Part shown: piece by piece, positions 20,204 through 31,200 of the stretch
Position numbering within the stretch: the stretch's first letter is position 1
How the letters are laid out: each line of letters opens with the position of its first letter
DNA from: Asterias rubens
Lineage: Eukaryota; Echinodermata; Asteroidea; Forcipulatida; Asteriidae
Direction of reading: 5' to 3'
Assembly (NCBI RefSeq): GCF_902459465.1
Contig: NC_047068.1
Location: 19,801,195-19,865,194, forward strand
DNA length: 64,000 bases
Position numbers and translations under genes: made by a program
Notes under the pieces: model-generated
Database searches by the model: none
Seen by the model: the letters and a program-made list of their open reading frames with translations, nothing else
What the model was told of the DNA's origin: nothing

Positions 20204-21482
20204 AATAGTGCAACCATCCAAGATAATAAGGAGGCATAGTTTTAGATTATTGTATTAAGGAGAAAAAACAGTTAATGTTGTTTGGTTGACCATGGTCTTT
20301 TCAAAACCACGTGAAGCCTTGGTTTGCCGAGACTAAACTAGTTTTTAGGTGCTTTGAGGTGAATCCACCAGAACCTGCCCCTGATTTCCCGAATTCCAGA
20401 AACTATCTTTTATTAAAAAGACTTTGCATTCAGAAACAGTGTGCGACCTTTAAGATATATCACAACTAGAATCAGCAGTCGGTGTACGCTGGGAAACACA
20501 TCAATGATGATGACGCCAAGATCATAAAGTATATGCACATGAATTTATGTACGTACATTATACTATACCGACACCGCTTTCCATTTTTACATACATCCGG
20601 ATAGCTTGAATTTCCACACGTAGTGTGTCGCACGTCTTTCAAATAGGCAATTACAATATGATTGCTTTGGGGCTTTGTATAATATTATGACATTCAGAAA
20701 ATGTGTTGATTTTATTACTATAGGAGATGAAATAGCAGACGTTATATGCGATTAAAAGCAAGCTCATTATTCCGGATATCATTATCCTTTTTGACAATTT
20801 ACGATGTCGGCCAAAGGGAGGGGGGGGGGGGTCTTTATATCATTTTGTGTATGCGTTTAATGTATAGCATACGTACGTGCAGGAGTTCATGTACATGGCA
20901 TTCTAGCAGTTTTATATAAACAAAATCATTTCAAGTACGGACATTCAGAATTATCTCACACCCAAAAGAATTATCTCACACCCAAAACGAAGCCGTTTCT
21001 GTGCTATGTGCTGCACGTCATGTTGAAAATTGAGAGTGTAAACAGTAGAATAATTTATGCACAAACCGAAGCTTGACGTCACGAAACTGCTCTTAAATGA
21101 GCAAGGTTGATCACTCTCATCCCCAGAGGATGAAGCACACCAATCCACTGTTAAGGGAAGTGCCTTTGACATTTTCTCATTAGTTTTTAGAATAATTTTT
21201 CAAAATTGATGCAATGAACACACTGTGAATTTAAATTGAATTAGTAAAGCGAGTTTATAATGGGTGGTTCTTAAACCATCCTTCAGGTTTGAAACGTTTT
21301 GACCAGAATGTTAATAATCACACTGTTCGGGTAAGCAGGCTCTGAAGACATTGATGAAGCTTTGGTGTTTTGACATTTGTATCCATTTTTAAAGAGCCGT
21401 TGAGAACGTCATCACCTACTGACCCCTGACCTGTCGTTGTGCCACTGTCATCTACTGAACCCATACCACACTTTAAAGCTCA

Positions 21483-21523
21483 CACTGATCTCTATTATAA
21501 TAAGAGTATAATAGAGATCAGTG
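21483..21523. repeat. Perfect 17-bp hairpin with 7-base loop
   Basis: CACTGATCTCTATTATA, loop ATAAGAG, then the exact complement. It is about 340 bases past the gene B stop in transcript direction. Confidence 0.95.
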
Positions 21524-21760
21524 GACTGGTCCCCATATATCTTTATCCGCATGTATTGGTTTTACAGAAACGGTGCTTTCAGTATACAATGATTTGATTG
21601 GATAAACGTGCAGTGACGTCAGCTTATTCATGTTTTTTTATTGGAGCGAAGTGATGTTTGGCAGCAGCACTTTCGGTCGTCTGATTGTGTGAAAGGTGAA
21701 AAAGGCAGATATCCTGGCGTAATCTATGAGCCTGGATGTGTCAGATGTTCAGGTTAACCT
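21500..21760. repeat. Dispersed repeat family 9 over the gene B 3' end
   Basis: GACTGGTCCCCATATATCTTTATCCGCA ... GGTCGTCTGATTGTGTGAAAGG ... CTGGCGTAATCTATGAGCCTGGATGTGTCAGATGTTCAGG matches 32360-32625 (GACTGGTCCCCTGTATTTATCCGCA ... GGTCGCCTG ... CTGGCGTAATTCACGAGCC ... TGTGACGTCAGATGTCCAGG). A right-end piece lies at 22490-22555. Confidence 0.65.
21637..21642 (-). terminator. Possible polyadenylation signal of gene B
   Basis: AATAAA on the minus strand, about 220 bases past the gene B stop. It lies inside a dispersed repeat (copy also at 32350-32625), so the repeat may supply the 3' end. Position and motif are the only evidence. Confidence 0.35.
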
Positions 21761-21863
21761 TGCCTGGCGTTTGGCACACACTGTCCACACTGTCACCTAT
21801 TGCATCGGCCAGCCGATGGGGGAACGCAAAAAGACCTCAGCCTGCCGCCGGATGAGGACGCTA

Positions 21864-22220
21864 TCACCTACTGACCTTGGACATTCTGCTGCGCCGGGTC
21901 GGTTCAATGGACATGTCCTGTGAACAGCATATGTTAGAAATCAGGCACATAACGGTGAGCAAGACTAGCAAGAGTAACGGAATGGTGAAGGCAAACACAA
22001 CGTCAGACGAGATGCTGGGCCCGTTGTCTATGGCCTCGTGCAATTGGCGCAAGATGGCGTCAAGGCCCAAATACACCGAGACACTGGTGGTGGTCCCTGC
22101 ACCATCGAAGGTGGTACTGGACGTGGCAATTTGAAAGTAGTGGCGCTCCAAGTCGTACAAGCTGGCTAGCTCAAGGTCGGATACGACCTCCTCCATCTTC
22201 TTCCCGAGGGAAATATACAT
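21864..22220 (-). CDS. Gene B exon 4: end of TPM domain, membrane helix, basic tail, stop
   Basis: The acceptor TTGCCACCAG leads in phase 0 to MYISLGKKMEEVVSD. A Ser/Thr-rich linker, an amphipathic helix, the membrane helix and a basic tail ending KVSR follow. The stop TGA is at 21864-21866. The in-frame ATG at 22238 lies in the intron and is not a start. Confidence 0.83.
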   Translation of the reverse strand: MYISLGKKMEEVVSDLELASLYDLERHYFQIATSSTTFDGAGTTTSVSVYLGLDAILRQLHEAIDNGPSISSDVVFAFTIPLLLLVLLTVMCLISNICCSQDMSIEPTRRSRMSKVSR

Positions 22221-25200
22221 CTGGTGGCAAGAAAACATAAATTAAATTTAGTTTCACTGTTTGCCGTCGTTCAATCCAATTGTGTTTATACCTCTTGTAA
22301 ATTTACTTTGAGAGAATGCTATTTTGGTGGTTTTTTTTGACAGGATTACAGGGAACCCACGGTCACTTCTTGCATAAAAGCGGCAATGCCCAAACAGTAC
22401 TTTGCTCCCAGGTCCGCAATATAATTTGACTGCGTATCTCTATGTGAAATTAAAGAGGTCAAAGGTTAAACCATACGCCAGTTGTTGATGCCGGTCTCTG
22501 GCGTTATTCACGAGCCGGGAAGTGTGACGTCAGATGTTCAGGCTACTTTCCATGCTGCCAACATCAATGGTTATGATTTCTTTCAGTGGCATTAGTTGAA
22601 ACGATTTGTCGCCCTAAAAAGGCACATAACATAACTAAACATTCACAAGCTATGTGTCTTTCCTTGATGCATTTTAGACTTTTATAAAGTATTTAATCTG
22701 TAGGGCCTAATCTCCTGACAATACATGTAATTGCAAACGAAAAAAAAAGTGTAGGTGTCGCACACTTGAAGCAAGTCGTACCCCATATGTCATTTGACTT
22801 AAGATGATAACTCATATCTCATGAATTGATGATGATTGGCCTTGACTCATGTTTGCCTATGTGGCAATTTCCAACATCCAAGAGCAGCAAGTTGTTAGGC
22901 TGCATTAATACCCATAGACTATACTCATTGAGCTATATAATAAAACAGCTCTATGACTACACTGAAAGTATTCAGTATGGCTGCAGCACGTGGCATATTC
23001 CTCAACCCGGCGGTTTGTGTACATCAAAATTGCCACTGTCGTAGTGCTTTTCAATGGGGACTTTGTTTACTTCTCAATCGATTAAAAAAAGGGAACCCTT
23101 TCAAAAAAAATCAGGACATTTTTCAAAGATGGCAACCCTGCGTCACAGTGAGCCCCAGATTCAAAATTCCGCTCAGTTGTTCCGGATATTTAAACGAGAC
23201 GACACGAAGGTTGGGAAATCGGCCCTTTGGTGGTAAGGGCACGATGATGGTCGCTTTTGATTGAAAATCAGGGGTATTGCAGACATATCAATTTGTTCCA
23301 GTCTGACTTGCAATTGGCTGTATCGGGTTACACCAACAAGTCCCTCAACTAATGGGCGTCTTCAGTCTGTCTCAAAAACGGAAACAACACCACATGAAGG
23401 GGCATCGATTTGAAAATTAACAACGAACCTTTGCAATTTATAAACAGGGAAGGTTGGTTGATACAGAAAATATATATCATTGGTGCATTAGAGCATTCAC
23501 CATGCAAAAATGTATCATAGGCCTATATATTTGCGAATATTGTATCCATTATCAATACCAACTAATGTTCAGGGTTTTCATGTCTGAGGCAATCTAGACG
23601 ATCTATACCCTCAGTTGAAAAATGTCATATCTTCTAAATATTGACAGATCATTTCTCAAGAGCACCTATCGGATTAGTAAGGTCACGTGGTACCTCCTTC
23701 GGAATGCTTGAAATATGAAAGACAACTTCAAATTCCTTCTCAAGTCAATTTCCTGATGGCTGCTTTAGATAAAGCCATGAGCAATTACTGATTGTGTACG
23801 GTTCAGAAATGGGTAAGGTTTCATGGAAGTATTATGCGAAGCTCTGTTGACGTGGTTAAAGGCAAGGTATGGCCTATACATTTGGTTTTAGAACCATTCG
23901 ACTATTTTAAATACTGCAGAAACGTAAATGTATAGACCATGGTGACAATGTACATTCTTTGAGTATTCTGGCAGGCAAGATACTACACTGGTCCTGTGGG
24001 AAAGTTGACATATTGTGTCACAATTTCCACATGAATCAAAGAGTTATGAAAGTAAAAGCTGGACAAGTTTTGAGATGTGCCCCCTTTCATCAGAATAATA
24101 ATGGGCATTTATAATGCGCCGGTATCCATCTAAAGATGATCATGGCGCGTATCAAAAGTTGATAAAAATTGGACAGTGCAATCTCCTTAAAATATAAGAT
24201 TTTATGTTTTCTTCCATTAGACTGTGTACAAATTGTGCCTGCAGGAAGTCCAGGCTCTGTGGCTCTTTTGTAAACATGTGATGTCGCAGGTCACATCTAT
24301 ACGATCAAACTATAAGTATGATGTGAAAACTTCATTTTAAAAAGGTGGTCCCGTTTTCAAATAATTTTGCCGAAAAGCCAGGAGCAGATCATGTCCATGC
24401 AATACACGTAATACTATAGACCTAACGGTGATTTTGTTTGAAAAATGTAATTAAAAAGAGATCGGGGCTACTTCACAACGATTCAAAACTTCTGTAACTA
24501 CGCAAAGGTACTCTTGCCTCGTTGATAAATCTCCATCCTTGAAAACAACATCTCATCGCCAGAGCCTCTCCACCACACAGAAGTCTGGACAATTTTCATC
24601 CAATGTCAACTTACGAAAGATAAAACCCTCTGATGGATCAGTAGAAATGATGGCAATAATCCTCCAGGGTCCACAAGGCTTGATTATAATTTACCCCGGA
24701 GACATGGTGCTGAACCTTCTCAGAGAAAAGACTGCAATTCCATCGTGCTGTTTAGGGATGGGTAGGACTTTTTCTCCTTCCAACGACACTTTAGAGCAAA
24801 TTATTCTTGCCCAAATGTTGAGGAACAAAAACAGCCACTACATCTTTTAAAAAAAAACCAGGAGATTTTCGTGTTTGAGTAACAGATATTTATCTCCACC
24901 GTGCAAAGCCCCAAAGCCTCAAGTTTGTTCTTGAATCTAAAATCGTTGTTGACCGATACTTTGCTTTTTTTTAATGCACATCTAGCTGCCGGGCAACCTC
25001 GGTATAGTCTTGGTAAGATACTGCTCTAGAATTGCAAGGGTCGTGGGTTCGAATCCCACCCGAGTAACATGCCTGTGATATTTTTTTACAGGACTCGGGA
25101 AAGTACTGAGTATAAACACGCATCGGTGTATGGAAAAAAAATCTTTATCCCCGATACAAATTTAACATCTCCTATATAATCAGCAGTGTTGTTTAATCAT

Positions 25201-28200
25201 CAAGTTAAGTTTCAATTAATTTTCCCCTCAAGTCAAATCAAGTCACAAGTCAGTGAAATTGGCAACTCAAGTCTGACTCGAGTCCAGTCAACAACACTGC
25301 TCATCAGTGAACTCTGTGATATTTCTCTACTATTTCCAACTCTCTTATAGCTTTATTGAAAACCATCCACATACTCCATTATGTGAAGAACATCGCAAAG
25401 CGAGTTCTCTCCCCAGGTACACGGCCCGTCCAACTCCTTCCGGCCGCGCCTCAAGCCTTCAGCCTTAGGTGAGCTAGTCCCCAGTATACTAAAACATTCC
25501 AGTTCATTTAATCGAACGTAGGCCCTACACAAATATAAGTCTCACGATTATAAAACTTCACCTTGAAAAAACAAAGCGTCTTTTCAAAGGTTGGTTTTAT
25601 GAGGTATACTTGGAAAACCAACGAATGATAGCATGACCTCTTCCATTGACTTAATATCAAGCTTCAAAACGATGTGACGCCTATACTAATTTGAAGTGAA
25701 GCCTAATGCTTTCCACTTAAAATCCCCTTTAAACCCTGTCTCCCCATAGATAACTGCATTTTGATGAGATAAATTATTCAGATCCAGTGCGATCGAACGT
25801 GGGAAACGTGCCTGGATCATTCCGAATCTAAAAGTAACATTATCGCTAAAGTCGCCAACTTGAAACAGATTGGAAACCCAATGCGGGTAGCGAGGACGAA
25901 CCATACAGGTAACAGTGGCAGCTGGGGAAAAGAATAATTCAAATATTCATGTCATGAATGTTTTTAGTCAATACTGATCTGTGGACTATAGGCTCCCCTG
26001 AGTGCATGGAATTCTAACATTAGACGGGAAATCACAGAGGCTCAAACCAAAAAATGTGGTGAGATCTCGGACATGTTCAGGATCAACACTCTAAATACTC
26101 CTGGGTCAAAATTGACCCGGAGTCAGAGTCACAGGGACCTTTTTGGTCAGGCTGACCCCCAACAAAATTGCAAATGGAATTTCAATTCCAATGTGCGTCA
26201 TCCGGATCAGACATCTCTGACCCAGAAATAGGACCCGAATACGGGTCAACCTAGACTTGACTCAAGTCTCTATCCCGTGCGATCGCCAGAAAACTAGTGT
26301 TTTCGTGATGCTCTGCATTCCCCAACCTGTTCCGAACATTTTGACGGCGAGCGCACATTGCCATAGTAGAGACCTCCCACACGAGAACGGGACTTGAATC
26401 AAGTCTAGGGTCAACCCTGACCCAGATGTTCTTCGCGTGTAATAATGTTTGTTCAACACCGAGCTGAGTTGTTGCTTATAACTGTTGCAGCAGAATGCGC
26501 TGCGGTTATCAATAAAGCACCTCAGACCTATACATTCCAAATGCGTAACTAAACGCGCATCAAAATACTTCTATCTTGAGCTTCAGTTTGTTCTGCAAAA
26601 TACCTTTCATATCGACACCAAATTGGTGATAACGTACTACCGAGTGGGTGCGGCCCTTTGTCAAAAATTATTACTGCATTGAGTAAATTAGCATCATTCA
26701 CAGAACATACCGTTTCGCAATTTGTGAATGTCATTGTGTACTTATTTGTTTGTGTCTCATCAAAGGCTACGTTGACATCAGCAAAAAGAAAATCACACGT
26801 ATCTATAAAATAAAAATTATGTTGAATTTAGACCCCGTACATTGGCCGCCATCTTTGATGAAATGTGCACGCGTGAAAGACTATCATTGGCTGAGAGTAG
26901 TGCGCAGTGCACGGTGCACTTTTCAATGTAGTAAAGATGGCGGCCGATGACTTAATGTTTAATCCATTTATACCTAATCTGGCCATGGGAAATACACCCG
27001 AACTGTGCTTGAAATGAATGTCAATGAATCCGGATGGGGCAAGAACGTACAGGGTGATGCGGTTTCACACATGTTCCGACCGTCACACCTATGTCCCAAC
27101 ACCCCAGAGTATTTTTCCTAATCCTAACCCTGACCCCATATATTCACGTTGTCTGAACATTGGGGAGTCGGAATATAGGGGCGTCGGAATATAGGGGCGT
27201 CGGAATTTAGAGCAGTCACTGTGAGATACATTATGCAGGCGATCATATTGCACCGACACACCTGCGCTATGAAATTTCCTTTAAAGAGCGAGACCTGCAA
27301 AGTTGCAGGTAAGCACATGCAAATATTGCTTTGCCGAAACAGCTTACCAGCCAAAATGTCATAATAGTTTAACCTGTTTGACAATTGCCCCGTTACTTTT
27401 ATGCCTAGCACAGAAATTGGCTAAGCAACATTTCTGCTTTAAAAAGGCTTCAAAAACTTGAGTCCGGAGAACCAACATCAAAAGTTATAGACAATAATAT
27501 TGCTTGTTGCATCATAACAGACTAACCTGCCCGAAATTATGAAAAGTTTTGCGCTGCATGCAAGTCATGCGAAATAACATTTGTTTATTGCGGTTTGTTT
27601 AATTGAAAACAAAATGCCATAAATTCATTTGTGGGTGTGCAATTGAATATTTTTCTTAAAACTGCACTTAGCCTATCATAATATCGTGTATAATAACTAT
27701 AGATGCACCTCCGAATGGTGTAAGTTTTTTTTTAAATCCACGGCATAACATTGTGAATGAACGTATAATTATGCCTGTATGAATGTTGTGTCATTCATAA
27801 TCTCACGTACAGAATCCATTCAATTACAAGGGTTTTACAAAGGGCACACCTTAATAAAGGTTTACTCATTCCATTATGCGGGCAAAAATGTACTGCATCG
27901 AAGCATCTGAAAATATCACATCAAATAAATCCACACTGAACATTATTGTTTGGCTACATTACAATGCCATTCCACACCTTCGTCTGTACGACGACATTAT
28001 TTATTTATTTTTTTAATCAAAGTGTAATCCGTCAAATTATAACAAATCGATAGACTGTGAAGTGATAACATTGTATTCGTATACAACCACGAATCCACCT
28101 CGTCCACGTTCGCTTTATGTTATGTTGAAAACATCGTTCTCATGTTTTATTTCATACACGTTACAAGGTGCCAGTCGGGGGTGACTGTTGGGAGTGGAGG

Positions 28201-31200
28201 CACCACAGAGATCAAGAGGTTTTTACGTGTTGCGGGAAAACTATAGGGGAACACATTATGTCACTTATGAACACTAACTAATTGGACAAAAATAATTTCA
28301 ACAACAAGAACGATAGGTGTAGTGATTGCATTTTATATCCAGTTTTTAGTTGGTTTGGGCTGTAGTTCAATCATAGTGGCTTCTTATGTAGAGCTCACAT
28401 CAGTCACTCATCAGTGACGCTCCAACATTCAGTATTTTCCTGCAAGGTTTGTGGGACTACGTTTGAATTACGAGACCTACTCCTTTGATATAGTACCACG
28501 TAATGGTTTACAAGGTGCTATGGCGCAATATGCAGCCAATCATAACTGGGGTCACAAAGACTAGTCCTAACCTATGGAGGTATTAAAAACGCAAGGCTGG
28601 CCCTCAGTTTTAGGACGAGTGAACTTGTCATAACCCGAGTTAATCTAGTCTTAAATCTTTGTGAAATCCACCCTGGAACACAGGGCGGGGCGAACCCCTT
28701 CTTTTTTCGATAAATGCATTGGGTCCTTTACGTGCGTTACACAACACACGGGAGTCGGGACCAACACACCGGTGTGGCGGTTTCAGTCTTCCGCCGTGTT
28801 CAATTTTCCGGGTGACGTAGTCGGACATATCAGCACTGTCGAACAGTTTTAGCTTTCCGGCGTGTTCGGTTTTCCGGGTGACCTGTCAGATACCGCCGCG
28901 AGTACCCTGGCGAGTACTGTAGCTCTCTCAGCAGTGACCCCAAATTGTTTATATTACGATTCTTTTTCTGTGTAGTCACATAACCTCTTGCCCCATCTTT
29001 ACGTGTATTTACATGGGTACAACTTTAGGTAGGTCACACTCTGCTTGCATAAAAAACAACTCATACGATCCACGCGTTTGCCGCTAGTTGTGCTCGATAC
29101 GTGGACGCCGCCATGACAGCTACCGGCGGGTGACGGATGACTCAATACGGCACTAAAAATGGACTGCTTTCGCTTGCTGTGCGCAGGCATCGCATGACGC
29201 AATGCTACCATATTTGGTCATTCGAAAAACTGAACACAGCGGAAAGTTGAAACCGCCACACCGGGTCTCCGACTCACCAGTTTGATATGTAAACTCAAAG
29301 TATAGAATCACTTGACTAATGACTTAGATGCGGAATACTTGTCAATATGCAGCCATTTGTTTTTCTGCAAACCGTGACTGTTGTGAGGTTAGAGCATTGA
29401 CCCCACACTGTTTTAAAACACGTCCGCGTTATAATTGCTTTAGCTGCACCTGCCTGAGCAACACATTCGTTCCCAATTATAAGCTAATGACGTGACTAAT
29501 AAAAAGTAATTTGTAATAACGATTAACTCATTCATGAACAAAGCACATATCATTTTCCAAGTATTTCTTAAATGACAAACAAATATAGATTCGTAATAAC
29601 GAATCAAATTTACGGTACAACTTTGAAGTACAGTAGTTTGTAACGTAGAGTTACTTATTCGTCAAGAATAAATAATTATTTCTCATTAGAAATTGGTAGC
29701 GAGCATTACCAATAGTAATATAGTATGGTATAACTCATAAAGGAATACAACGCGAACTTCTTGGACGAATTGGGTATCCGTATAAAACGGGCATCCGTAA
29801 CGGGCATCCGTAACGGGCATTGATCAACTGTGAAGAACCATTGATGGACTGTTGTAGCAACTCAATGGCAACTCCATGCCAAATGGCGGGTTAACGCCCA
29901 CTGCCCCAACCCTACACCACCAATCCAATGAATAAAATAAGCAATACAACCCCCGAAAAATATATTTGGAAGACGATATCTTACTTTAGAAAGTCATCAT
30001 CCAGAGGTTAATCATTTAATGATGTCGACACTTTGAGTTTTTATTGATCTTGCAGTAAATTATCTAAGGATCTCAAGAAGTTGAAATGGCACTTCTAGAG
30101 CACCGTACATACCTCGTTTGAGAATCTTGAGTAGAAGACCACAGCAGAGTCATCGCATCCCTGCTTAGAGAACCAATTCAGTCTGGTCGCCTTGGCGAAG
30201 TCTCCAGCTATAACATTTATAGGTTGGAAATCCCTCCTGGTGGACAAATTAAAAAGGGATATCAAAACCAAGTACCGTAATTGAATTGGTTGAAATCATA
30301 AATGTTTAAGGCACTGGACACCTTTGGTAATTGTCAAAGACTCGTATTCTCATTTGGTGTATCCCAACATGCATAAATTAACAAATCTGTGAAAACTTGA
30401 ACTCAATTGATTAACAATTTTGCTAGAGAATAATGAACTAAAAATCATCCAATGGTTGCACAAATTTGTGTGCTTTCAGACTAACAAAATATAAAACTCT
30501 TTTAATATTGAGTGAGAGATTACCGCTTTCTCCTCAATGACTAGGTTTACTTTAAAGGGGCCGTTTCTCACAATGTTTTATAATATCAACAGCTCTCCAT
30601 TGCTCGTTACCAAGTAAGTTGTTATGCTAACATTGAGTAACTACCAATAGTGCCCAGTGCCTTTAAATGCCGTTTAATGGTTTTGCGCACTTCTTCAATT
30701 GGTTAGATATTATTAGTTGAGTTTACTTAGTGTCAAGGTAAACACGCAGTCAGGAATAGGACCTCCCATCATTGATTAATAAACTCGGGAATTTCACCCT
30801 GGGCAGAGAATATATATAGAGAAACAGTCAAGGTGATTGGGTGGCAAGACACGTTTCAATCTAGATCTCGATGTGAGACTTTAAAGGTACAGGGGTGGAT
30901 TTCACAAAGATTTAAGACTAGTCTTATCTCGGGTAAGACGAGCCTAAGTTTACCAGCCTTAAGTTTTCCATAGGTGGATTTCACAAAGATTTAAGACTAG
31001 TCTTATCTCACATCCCAGGTAGGACGAGCCTAACTTGACGAGCCTAACTTTACCAGCCTTAAGTTTTCAATGTCTGCTATGGGAATATTCCTTATATAAG
31101 TTAGGACTAGTCCTAAGTTCTTTGTGAAATCGACCCCCTGGAAACTATTTGTTATTACTACACTATTAATAATTAGCATACAAACGTGGTAACGAGCAAC

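Larger units (their letters stand above)
13036..21482. other. Intergenic region between genes A and B
   Basis: About 8.4 kb with SINE I (13440), the 14092 hairpin, element families 3 (16302), 2 (17585) and 1 (19799), a GTT microsatellite and a poly-G run. The gene A promoter should lie just right of 13035, but no TATA or initiator stands out. Plus-strand frames at 14285-14572 and 14778-15050 show no splice or family support. The stretches 15060-16180, 17840-19790 and 20210-21480 show nothing recognisable. Confidence 0.5.
22221..30112. other. Gene B intron 3 (7.9 kb)
   Basis: It contains the candidate exon at 25686 and decayed frame at 24451, SINEs at 24975 and 28480, the 26841 and 28768 inverted repeats, and the 27150-27205 GGAATATAGGGGCGTC triplication. 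The stretches 22560-24450, 27210-28480 and 29270-30110 show no gene or named repeat, apart from a small GGGCATCCGTAAC triplication near 29795-29820. Confidence 0.55.
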
